NCBI GenBank assembly: GCA_947623455.1
Contig: OX392542.1
Coordinates: 14,639,625 to 14,703,624 of the forward strand
DNA: 64,000 nt
Source of the DNA: Mimachlamys varia
Taxonomy: Eukaryota > Mollusca > Bivalvia > Pectinida > Pectinidae
Direction of reading: 5' to 3'
The position numbers were made by a program, and so were the translations under genes. The first letter of the stretch is position 1. Each line of letters starts with the position of its first letter. Positions 1 to 10,700 of the stretch are shown here, one piece after another. The notes under the pieces are model-generated. The model saw nothing but the letters and a program-made list of their open reading frames with translations. It made no database searches and had not been told where the DNA came from.

Positions 1-113
1 CCCAGCTGTAAGTAAAAATGTGGCATTTTATATTATCTACCCAGCTGTAAGTAAAAATGTGGCATTTCATATTATCTACCGAGATGTAAGTAAAAATGTG
101 GCATTTTATATGT
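1..113. repeat. 39-bp tandem repeat, about 2.9 copies
   Basis: Three consecutive copies of a 39-bp unit begin at positions 1, 40 and 79, each carrying GTAAGTAAAAATGTGGCATT. The first two differ by one base; the third has a few changes and breaks off. The array may extend left of the window. It lies in the last intron of the BCAS2 gene or beyond it. Confidence 0.9.
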
Positions 114-522
114 ACATCTTAGTGTTTTTCACCAGTCTTTCATTTCAATCCTGTTCTTGGAGATTTATCTAGAGAATCTGATTTTGTTTTCTTTTTAAAA
201 AGAACTGTTCAGAATAAAAATTTCTTGCATAATAATTAACCTAAAGTGTATTTGGTAGATCTACATCAGTTTAACTGTAAGCTGAAGGAAGATACACGAG
301 ACCAAACTGGAAGTCACAGGATTACTTTAATTATTCCAAGACATATTACAAAACATACAGTTTGTTTGGTTTGGTTAAATGTCCAGTAACAGCTACGGTC
401 ACTTAAGAGGGGGCTCCATGTGTGATTGCCAGAGACAGGGTATGTTGGTATATACTTGCCTCCTTGCATTTGTGTGTACACCCAAAATTTTGTTTATCAA
501 ATCTATTGTAAGTGAGACCTAC

Positions 523-3500
523 CTTGCTTCCAGCTCTTTCAGATCTTTTCCAGCATGTGACTGCTCATTTTTCCTCTGCCAATTAATCTCCTGTATCTTT
601 TTCCTACAGAATTGAATTAACAATTTGTCAGAGTTGAAAATTGTCAAAATTGATGAAAATTTACATTTTTCTCTGAGTGGAATAAGAAAGAAATATGATA
701 TGGCATCTTAGTGCAACAAGAATTTCAAAAACAAGAGTGTATGAATTACACTCTGGGACCATTTTCTTTCACAAAAACGGAGGGAAATGTTTATTAACTC
801 TGATGATTTCTTTTTACAATTTTACCTTAGTTCATAGCAAATGGATAGCAGGAGATAACTCTTACCACATATTATTGATATCCTGTGTTCAGGGTTTTTT
901 GCCAGTAATTCATAGGGTCCGGTATAAGGACCCATTCCCAATTGATTACAATAATTAATTGACCCCATGTTTTCCCAATTTCAGTATGTATTTTCCAAAT
1001 AAGGGTTAAACAGTATAGTAATTTTAAAAATTCATAAGTCGTGAAATTGTAAGGAAACCAAACACTGATTAAAATAATATATAATTAAAAGACTGGAAAC
1101 TGAACATAAATCAAAATATTATTGAAAGAAACACAAATCTTTTTGATATTCAAATTTTAACCAAAATCCCCATTTGTGAAATATGCTGTCAATGATATTT
1201 TCCCAATATTTGCTCAGGGGCCCTTTCCCAAAACAACTGGCAAAACCCCTGGTGTCAGGCAACATAGTTATGATACATGTATGATATCATGGACATATAA
1301 TTACTTTAGATCCTGTAGATGTCTCTGAGCAGAGTCTAACATTTGTACAAGGATATTGTTGTAGCTCTTCCATGTGTGGGATCCATATTCAGCCATTAGC
1401 TCCAAATTCAGAATCCTAATAAATGACAATTTAAGGTATTGATTAGTGGTTTGTGACGACAATAAGATCACATTAGGTTTTCTTTAAAAGGATCAGGCGA
1501 CAGACTTTGTGATGCTGACATTCCAAAACAGTCTCATTTATTATTTTTCTCTTGGTCAGAAATTGTTTTTGTAGGACAAAAGCGCTGATCCTTGTTGGCA
1601 ACAAGTTAATTTCATTGCCAAAGGGCAATAACTCTAGATGACTAAGTAATCCTATCAACATAACTGATAACTCCCCTTGTCCAAAAAATCTATACTTTTA
1701 TGTAGACATATAGAACAAAATCACCCTGTGTTGAACTGTGCTTTTGTGATTTGCATATTGGTATTATTCCTTATATCAAATCTCTTTCACTATTTGATGG
1801 GTGGTGGGGTCTCTGAAAAAGCACCTTCCGCCCCCCCCCCCCCCCTCCCATGGTTTACCCTGGAACAGCCCTTAGGGAGAAAATCACCTGTCAACACTCA
1901 TAGTCAACTGTCTTTTGATCATGACTTTACTCAACTTATTTATGATACACTCAAACTCTTGACTTTTTAACTCGTTTACTCTGAAGTGTAAGTGTTCAAC
2001 CTTTTGTATTGGAAGAGTTTAAATGGGACTTCAAGTCTAAATTAATTAAAGCATAACACTTGCATCCTGAATGAAAGCTTGAGTTCACTAATATCTAGAA
2101 GCCATGCACCTAGCCAGTACACACCTGAGACTCTGATGTTCTAGCTGGGCTTGAGAGTTCTCCACACATTCTGTCCAGGCCGACACATCTGTCATCTTAC
2201 CAGCTGAAGGCTGTGGTAATTCATACCTTTGAGAAAATATAGAAATTTCATCTGACCATATCCTTATAATCAATTTTAATTTCACATTGACAAAATAAAT
2301 CTACTTTAATTCAAAATTACCAATAGAAATATTCAGATTCCAAACCATTTTAGGCACAGTGATCAATTTACAATTTATTTTCATGGGTCCTTTTATTACA
2401 TATTTCTAGAATTATACGAGTCCTATCACAATTTTATGAGTATAGGGCTTGGGACTCGCATGTAGATTGATCACTGTATGCATCCATTTAAAATAATGCA
2501 ATTTTGTTTCTAGACTGAAAGTCAAGCAAAAACATTTACATACAGAATTTTGCAAATCATAATCATTCTTGACTTTGGACCTAAAACTATCTTATGAAAC
2601 AGAATTGACAGCAGCAAGTTCCTTACCTCTTCATGCTTAACATGTCCATTGGCAATCGTGACTGAAGTCTCTCAAACTCATTCTTCATTATTTCAGTCTG
2701 AAATGATATACCCATAAGTTACCATATATAGCAAAGAAAACTGTGTAAGGAATTTGGTCCATTTAAAACCTTTGATGTATTGTTTTCATTTCTTTAATAT
2801 ATATGTAGACTCATCACAAGTTTGATATAAAAAATCATTAGATTTATATGTACATGTATACCCTGACTTGCATGTACAATTTCACTTTTAATTTAAGCAT
2901 CTAGATATACCTCAAAATTGGACAAGTTTGTAGCTGGTAAATATTCTAAGTAATTCTTGGTAGGTCTGTATCTCCTTGTTTCTTCTTCCACTAAAGCCAT
3001 AGCCTGAAAAATGAATTTTTATAATCTGTTTAATTTCTTAATTATTTTTCATAAAATGGAGTTATAACATACACAATTCTGAGGAATTTGCAGGCACTGC
3101 CTTATCAGACAATACCTACTAGTCATTTACCACTTAAAGTGTAGATAATATCTCCCTATGTGTGTATGTATGCATGTGTGATGGAGATTATTGTGTTCTG
3201 TTTGTAGTTACATGTATATATAGTGGGACCATGCTTCCAATGGCATCTTTTACAGTGCCACCTCACTTGAATGCTACAGCTCAGATATTTCAACATCCAC
3301 CCTATACCATTTACTCCACCTGAGTTGATGGAGTTGTGTCAGCAGGAGAAAAAACCTTTCCATATGCGTACAACGATTTTGAGGAGGGCTTTCATGTATA
3401 TTATCTGTTCTGTAGACTAATTATATGTGCTGAGTCTCAGGTGAGCTCTAGAAATGCGCTGACTTATATTTAAGTTGTGTTTTATAATATGTGGTTCATT

Positions 3501-4208
3501 ATTTGCTTTAATTATAGTATTAATGTATACACAAGGTTTTTTCATTTTTTTCTCTCGTTAAAGTGACATAACTCTATATTTTAGTGAAATTGTCACTGTC
3601 AGAGGTTCCTAGAGGTGGCAAGTAAAAATAATAAAAAAAAATTATGGTTTCTTGCTACAAAAAAACTATTTACAATGCATGAATGACCCTAGTATGGATG
3701 AAGAAGGTTGAATCGATCTATGTAGGCAAATGAACAATGCCCTCTTTCTATTGCCAAAATGAAAAATTCCACATGTTAATTTAATTTTTTATTTAAAGTT
3801 CAAACAAAATTATCTTTCAATTTCGTAGAGCAGTTTCTTTAATCATGCATGTATAAATATTGTTACCTTTATGTCCATTTTGGTGTTGTTTATATAATAT
3901 AGATATTCAAAGATAATACTCCATGTCATATTAGTAAATAATATACACACGTTACGTACGCGTACATTGTACGTATATAGGCTACCACAATACAAAAACA
4001 ATTTCTTGTGCAAACGATTTGCCGATATCACGGACAAAATAGCTGCTTCATTGAAACGAAAGAATTATACATTGTTATGTAAATGCAAGATTTAAGAGAC
4101 CGTTTCATTGTTAATATATCAGAGTCAACTTACAGCTTCTCTGACACCTGTCTCGTCATATCCTTGGTCGTAATAAGGCAGAGCATCTACAACGACTTCG
4201 CCGGCCAT
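523..4208 (-). CDS. BCAS2: BCAS2/SPF27 pre-mRNA-splicing factor, 3' end outside window
   Basis: BCAS2 (SPF27) is a core coiled-coil subunit of the PRP19/CDC5L (NTC) complex, which activates the spliceosome in the nucleus. Six minus-strand exons join in frame with GT-AG borders: 4134-4208, 2911-3003, 2627-2697, 2125-2226, 1305-1415 and 523-603. They give about 177 residues starting [17 protein letters not shown], then [49 protein letters not shown] and INWQRKNEQ. Each block matches the human protein in order. Human BCAS2 has about 225 residues, so the last 50 or so (the end of the coiled coil) must lie left of position 1; I found no matching exon in 1-522. The start ATG at 4206-4208 aligns with the conserved [11 protein letters not shown] block, and the protein lacks a short N-terminal extension present in human. 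The gene looks intact. Confidence 0.95.
890..1251. mobile_element. MITE-like element with CAGGG...CCCTG ends, in a BCAS2 intron
   Basis: The left end CAGGGTTTTTTGCCAGT and the right end ACTGGCAAAACCCCTG are imperfect inverted repeats about 360 bp apart. There is no coding capacity between them. The CAGGG termini recall hAT-type ends, but I could not find a convincing 8-bp target duplication. It lies in the intron between BCAS2 exons 5 and 6. Confidence 0.5.
1831..1845. repeat. C15 homopolymer
   Basis: A run of 15 C sits in an otherwise AT-rich BCAS2 intron. Such a run can cause sequencing length errors. Confidence 0.9.
1967..2049. mobile_element. Short TTAA-ended palindromic element (family H), copy 1
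   Basis: The copy starts TTAACTCGTTTACTCTGAAG and ends at a TTAA, with the internal block CAACCTTTTGTATTGGAAGAG. It resembles the copy at 37615-37705, which has clear inverted ends. It is degenerate and non-coding, and lies in a BCAS2 intron. Confidence 0.45.
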
Positions 4209-4763
4209 GTTTCTTTGTTTAGCGGAAGTGTCTCGTAATATCTAAATCCAAAAAGTGGTCCCGGAATGCAATATCCGGATTTTAAATTATATTAAGCCCA
4301 TTGTAGCTAGACTGGCTACGCTACCAGCCCCTGAGTTTCTATAGATACTTTTCTCTCAGTCTACATTGTAACTAACAGATATAAATTTATATAAGCATGT
4401 AAATTGGGAAACCATTTGGAAAATCTAGGGACGTTTATATAGATACACGTCTCTGGAAAATCATACTCTAAAAAAATTCCATATTTTAAGCTAACGTCAA
4501 AAAGTAAAAGCTCCGAAACAATTTCAAAGATCAACAAAAAGTTTGACTTAAAAAAAAAATTGCATGTGCAGGCGATATTCCTGCCAAAGGAACCAGGAGA
4601 CAAGGTCATTTGTTGTACCAGTTTTCAAAATAAATAAAAAATTAACCACTTGTAAAACAGAACTACAGGCTTGTTAGTGTTTTACCGTCTATCTCAAGAT
4701 TTTTTCATGATCATGTTTTGAATATGAGTTTTTAACCATGTATATAATCCCGTTCTCTCTGCT
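4209..4763. other. BCAS2 upstream region
   Basis: This stretch holds the presumed 5' untranslated region and promoter of BCAS2 on the minus strand. I see no clear TATA box or other recognisable control element, and nothing else that looks coding. Confidence 0.4.
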
Positions 4764-4946
4764 TTCAGGAATGGATATAGACGCCAGTCTACTCAGCTGA
4801 GAATCCTTGAGGATTTGAAAAGTGACTTGGATGAGAATAAGTTTGTAAGTGCTATTCCCATGGATCTCTTCAAGGTCTTTGACTGTAGGTCACATGGACT
4901 GCTACTCGAGAAGCTGACAGCATATATGGGCTGGATGACTAGGAAC
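4764..4946 (+). pseudogene. Non-LTR retrotransposon reverse-transcriptase fragment
   Basis: The frame starting at 4764 reads FRNGYRRQSTQLRILEDL, then LDENKFVSAIPMDLFKVFDC and LLLEKLTAYMG. This matches the reverse-transcriptase stretch of LINE-type elements, in which the usual motif-A sequence is close to MDLSKAFDC with the first catalytic aspartate. About 60 residues remain; the YADD-type motif and the endonuclease are absent, and recognisable similarity stops near 4946. It is a truncated dead copy. It may belong to the same insertion as the retrotransposon-like tail near 6780-6862, but repeats separate them and this is not proven. Confidence 0.8.
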
Positions 4947-4969
4947 CGTTGTTCACCAGGTAAAATGTC

Positions 4970-5690
4970 AAAACACCAGGACAAGGGCAATTTTGTACCC
5001 TTTCACCGAAGAACATTTTGTTATGACATTATGGAGCAAACTTGGTAAGAATTCAACAAGGAGTCAATTAACTGATTAAAATTCAAGATCACCATGTCAA
5101 AGATCGAGGTCAAATTTTGTAACTTTTCACCACAAACAGTTTATAATCACATTATGATGCAAAGTTAGTCAGAATTAAATAAGGAGTTAACTGAGCAATA
5201 TTCAAGGTCACTCGGTCAAAGGTCAAGGTTAAATTTTGTACATTTTCACATATGAACAACAATTAATTTGTTATGACACTATGAAGCAAAGTTGGTCGAA
5301 ATTAAACAAGGAGTCAACTGACCAACTGTTAAAGTCACTGCGTCAAAAGCCAAATCACAAGGTCAAGTTCAAAGTTTTTACCTTCCCATTGATGTACATA
5401 TGAAGCAAAGTTATTCAGAATTTAAGAAGGAGTCATCTGAGCAAAATTCAAGGTCACAGGGTCAAATGTTAAAGTCAAATTATATATTTTTGTTTACACT
5501 GATGAATTTTTTGGTATGACAGTGTGAAGCAAAGTTGGTCGGAATTAAATAAGGAGTCAAATGCGACAACATCAAGGTCACGTGGTAATAGTCAAGGTCA
5601 CATTTTGTAACTTTTTTTGATGAACATTTCATTATGATGGTCAGAACTCAACAAAAAGTGAATTGACCAAAGATCAATCTTGCCGGGTTT
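4970..5690. repeat. Degenerate 119-127-bp tandem repeat, about six copies
   Basis: Imperfect copies share AAGGAGTCAACTGA, ATGAAGCAAAGTTGGTC and TCAAGGTCAC in the same order. The AAGGAG landmark recurs at about 5057, 5181, 5308, 5427 and 5551, so the spacing is 119-127 bp. The copies have diverged strongly, which indicates an old array. No coding frame persists. Confidence 0.8.
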
Positions 5691-5789
5691 GACAATTGGG
5701 CTCAAAGCTCAAGGATTGATGATTGCGGGAGAAAATAGTCACAGGACTGGCCCATGCTGACCTGTCAGTGTTCAAGTTTTGTTATTTTT

Positions 5790-6320
5790 TTGAAAGAAAG
5801 ATTAGACCTTGTTCCATGCCATACTGTTATCCAGATGATACCTTAGAAAGACGACAGAGAGTTTGTTTTTTGTTGTAAAAGTTACTTATCAAATTGTGTA
5901 AAATGAAATGTCGATGCCACACTCTTGTCCGAATGATAACTTCATAACGCATGATGACAAGAAGTTTAGAATTTGTTGTACAAGTTACTTAAGAGGGAGC
6001 ATAAAACTATTTATTTTGAAGATCAAGGTCACAATTGTGTTAAATATTTTTTTCAATGCCACACACTTTGTCTTGACAATAACTACTGAATGCAAAATGA
6101 CAGTAATATGACATTTTGAGGCATAAGTTGTGTTATAGCAGGCACATAACCGTGCTGATTTGGGGGAATTGCCCAAGTTCAAAGTCACTATTGCCAAAAA
6201 CATATTTTTGTCAGGACGATAACTAGAGAATGCATACGTTGTCCTAGGACATATGAAGAATCCTATTGATTTGGACCTGGTCAGCAAAGATCAAGGTCAC
6301 TTGCTAAAGTAAAACATTAT
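5790..6320. repeat. Second degenerate tandem repeat block
   Basis: About three diverged copies of a 130-200-bp unit share the pattern ATGCCACAC, TTGTC, GATAAC or AATAACT, a run of AATGCA, then TCAAGGTCAC. Short open stretches here encode nothing recognisable. Confidence 0.5.
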
Positions 6321-6779
6321 AAATGTCCTTCCCATGTATAAGCTACTTTCCATACTATTGGGTGATCTCAAATTGGTTACCATTTATCATACACTGATAT
6401 ATTAAAGTTTTAGACAGTTGTTTTTCAAGGTCATAAGGTCAAATATCCAGGATGCACAAGCTATTTGAAAACTGCAACTAGTTAGAAAAGGTATTTTTCT
6501 TTAAATCTACAGTATTTCTTTTGTAGGAATTTGTAAGGAATTATGTGAGGATTATGTTTGGAAAGTGTCAATGTTATGATGTCAAGGTCAAGGTTACGGA
6601 ATTGTACCATTAATGTCACAAAGGTTACAGATCAAGATCACAGACACAATAGAAGGCTGAATTTGCCATTTATTTTGTTGTAAATGCCCCTTCCTTCTTG
6701 GTAGAAGATTTCAGCAAGCCCTTCCTAATGGCTAAAGTGTTAGACGCAGAAGAAGTCTAGTGATGTAATAATCTTGTTT

Positions 6780-6862
6780 TGGAGAGGGCTTAAACAGGCT
6801 ATGCCTGCTGCCCGATCCATATGTCTATTTGACAATAAAATGTATTGAAACTGAAATCTTGT
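6780..6862 (+). mobile_element. Possible non-LTR retrotransposon 3' tail
   Basis: The segment GGAGAGGGCTTAAACAGGCT followed by TGTCTATTTGACAATAAAAT and ATTGAAACTGAAA looks like the 3' end of a LINE, with a polyadenylation-like AATAAA and a short repeated TTGAAA-type terminus. It lies downstream of the reverse-transcriptase fragment at 4764 and has the same orientation. The call rests on pattern recognition alone. Confidence 0.35.
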
Positions 6863-6865
6863 TTT

Positions 6866-7781
6866 GATCGGGGGATATGCTGTTAAGGATCATGGATGCT
6901 ATAAAATGCGAAGATATCGTTAAACATTAAGGCTTAGGTATACATGTTGATTTTAATCTGAAAATTGATGTTCATGTATATCGATTATTTGAAAGAAATC
7001 TTCAAATCATTTATGAATGTTGAAAAGTACTAGCCGTGACCTTAGCAAGCAGGGGCGGGGGCTATTAATTTTCAAATATTTTATTCCTTTTTCTTTCGAC
7101 GTTTTAACTTCTCTGCTATGGCTTGACATCTCTAGTTTAAATTCCGCGAGAAAGATGGAAAGATTCAAGAGAGAGCAGTTCGTTTTTATTGAGGATGATT
7201 TTACTACACCGATATCAAAACTATTTACAAAAAATGAATATACCATCTTTACATATTCATATAAAGAAAAGCATGGCCTCACATGTGAAGATTTTAAAAT
7301 CACTACTAATGTAGCTTCTGGAACAATCTGCCAAATCATATGAGGAAGGTGGATAGTTACCCAGAGTTTTCCAGACTGCTGTATACCTGCGACGGCCGCG
7401 TGTGCTCATGTGGTATTTGTACCAGTGTTTAGCAATGCTTTTTATGTTCTTTTAGCTTTATTATTTGCGTGTCTTATGCGTAGTTTTTTCATGTTTTATT
7501 ATCAATTATTAACCAACAACACCAATTAGATTTTCCGTCTCAACTGTTTAATTAATTGACTTCATTGTTATCTTTTAATTTACACTATCTTAGTGTATAC
7601 TACATATCAATTTTTATTATAATATATTATAGTGTTATGGTAATTTTTCTAGCAACCTGTGTGATATGCAGGTGTTCAATATACATAAATACGATTATTT
7701 CAATATTCTGGTGAATGTGATATACCTCTTTATGCTGCTGTGTTATTATATTTTCCAATATTTTGCTGATATGTTTTAATT
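6866..7781. other. Intergenic, one unassigned small open frame
   Basis: From an ATG at 7155 a 62-codon plus-strand frame reads MERFKREQFVFIEDDF and onward to a stop at 7341-7343; an upstream in-frame ATG at 7017 would lengthen it to 108 codons. I recognise no family, no splice partners and no promoter. It could be an exon of an unknown gene or chance. From 7345 to 7781 I see nothing but AT-rich sequence. Confidence 0.3.
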
Positions 7782-10700
7782 TCATGCTACGGTTGTCTGT
7801 GATAGTGTACAGGGTCATGCTATGGTTGTCTGTGATAGTGTACAGGGTCATGCTATGGTTGTCTGTGATAGTGTACAGGGTCATGCTATGGTTGTCTGTG
7901 GTAGTGTACAGGCTCATGCTATGGTTGTCTGTGATGGTGTACAGCGTCGTGTTATGGTTGTCTGTGATAGTGTACAAGGTCATGCTATGGTTGTCTGTGA
8001 TAGTGTACAGGGTCGTGCTATGGTTGTCTGTGATAGTGTACAGGGTCATGCTATGGTTGTCTGTGGTAGTGTATAGGGCCATGCTATGGTTGTCTGTGAT
8101 AGTGTACAGGGTCATGCTATGGTTGTCTGTGACAGTGCACAGGGTCATGCTATGGTTGTCTGTGGTAGTGTACAAGGTCATGTTATGGTTGTATGTGATA
8201 GTTAACAGGGACATGCTATGGTTGTCTGTGACAGTGTACAGGGTCATGCTATGGTTGTCTTTGATAGTGTACAGGGTCACGCTATGGTTGTCTGTGATGG
8301 TGTAAAGGGTCATACTATGGTTGTCTGTGATAGTTAACAGGGTCATGTTATGGTTGTCTGTGATAGTGTACAAGGTCATGCTATGGTTGTCTGTGATAGT
8401 GTACAAGGTCATGTTATGGTTGTCTGTGATAGTGTACAAGGTCATGCTATGGTTGTCTGTGGTAGTGTACAGGCTCATGCTATGGTTGTCTGTGATGGTG
8501 TACAGGGTCGTGTTATGGTTGTCTGTGATAGTGTACAGGGTCATGCTATGGTTGTCTGTGATAGTGTACAGCGTCGTGCTATGGTTGTCTAGGATAGTGT
8601 ACAGGGTCATGCTATGGTTGTCTGTGGTAGTGTATAGGGCCATTCTATGGTTGTCTGTGATAGTGTACATGGTCATGCTATGGTTGTCTGTGACAGTGCA
8701 CAGGTTCATGCTATGATTGTCTGTTGTAGTGTACAAGGTCATGTTATGGTTGTATGTGATAGTTAACAGGGAAATGCTATGGTTGTCTGTGACAGTGTAC
8801 AGGGTCATGCTATGGTTGTCTGTGATAGTGTACAGGGCCATGCTATGGTTGTCTGTGATAGTGTACAGGGTCACGCTATGGTTGTCTGTGATGGTGTAAA
8901 GGGTCATGCTATGGTTGTCTGTGATAGTTAACAGGGTCATGTTATGGTTGTCTGTGATAGTGTACAAGGTCATGCTATGGTTGTCTGTGATAGTGTACAA
9001 GGTCATGCTATGTTTGTCTGTGATAGTGTACAAGGTCATGCTATGGTTGTGTGTGGTAGTGTACAAGGTCATGCTATGGTTGTCTGTGGTAGTGTACAGG
9101 CTCATGCTATGGTTGTCTGTGATGGTGTACAGGGTCGTGTTATGGTTGTCTGTGATAGTGTACAGGGTCATGCTATGGTTGTCTGTGATAGTGTACAGGG
9201 TCGTGCTATGGTTGTCTGTGATAATGTACAGGGTCATGCTATGGTTGTCTGTGGTAGTGTACAGGGCCATTCTATGGTTGTCTGTGATAGTGTACAGGGT
9301 CATGCTATGGTTGTCTGTGACAGTGTACAGGCTCATGCTATGGTTGTCTGTGATGGTGTACAGGGTCGTGTTATGGTTGTCTGTGATAGTGTACAGGGTC
9401 ATGCTATGGTTGTCTGTGATAGTGTACAGGGTCGTGCTATGGTTGTCTGTGATAGTGTACAGGGTCATGCCATGGTTGTCTGTGGTAGTGTATAGGGCCA
9501 TGTTATGGTTGTATGTGATAGTTAACAGGGACATGCTATGGTTGTCTGTGACAGTGTACAGGGTCATGCTATGGTTGTCTTTGATAGTGTACAGGGTCAC
9601 GCTATGGTTGTCTGTGATGGTGTAAAGGGTCATGCTATGGTTGTCTGTGATAGTTAACAGGGTCATGTTATGGTTGTCTGTGATAGTGTACAAGGTCATG
9701 CTATGGTTGTCTGTGATAGTGTACAAGGTCATGCTATGGTTGTCTGTGATAGTGTACAAGGTCATGCTATGGTTGTCTGTGGTAGTGTACAGGCTCATGC
9801 TATGGTTGTCTGTGATGGTGTACAGGGTCGTGTTATGGTTGTCTGTGATAGTGTACAGGGTCATGCTATGGTTGTCTGTGATAGTGTACAGCGTCGTGCT
9901 ATGGTTGTCTGTGATAGTGTACAGGGTCATGCTATGGTTGTCTGTGGTAGTGTATAGGGCCATTCTATGGTTGTCTGTGATAGTAAACAGGGTCATGTTA
10001 TGGTTGTCTGTGATAGTGTACAAGGTCATGCTATGGTTGTCTGTGATAGTGTACAAGGTCATGCTATGGTTGTCTGTGATAGTGTACAAGGTCATGCTAT
10101 GGTTGTCTGTGGTAGTGTACAGGCTCATGCTATGGTTGTCTGTGATGGTGTACAGGGTCGTGTTATGGTTGTCTGTGATAGTGTACAGGGTCATGCTATG
10201 GTTGTCTGTGATAGTGTACAGCGTCGTGCTATGGTTGTCTGTGATAGTGTACAGGGTCATGCTATGGTTGTCTGTGGTAGTGTATAGGGCCATTCTATGG
10301 TTGTCTGTGATAGTGTACATGGTCATGCTATGGTTGTCTGTGACAGTGCACAGGTTCATGCTATGGTTGTCTGTGGTAGTGTACAAGGTCATGTTATGGT
10401 TGTATGTGAAAGTTAACAGGGAAATGCTATGGTTGTCTGTGACAGTGTACAGGGTCATGCTATGGTTGTCTGTGATAGTGTACAGGGCCATGCTATGGTT
10501 GTCTGTGATAGTGTACAGGGTCACGCTATGGTTGTCTGTGATGGTGTAAAGGGTCATGCTATGGTTGTCTGTGATAGTTAACAGGGTCATGTTATGGTTG
10601 TCTGTGATAGTGTACAAGGTCATGCTATGGTTGTCTGTGATAGTGTACAAGGTCATGCTATGTTTGTCTGTGATAGTGTACAAGGTCATGCTATGGTTGT

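Noticed and set aside
4361..4609. Open stretch upstream of BCAS2 on the minus strand
   Set aside because: It shows no homology, splice logic or family features; its composition is typical of AT-rich spacer.
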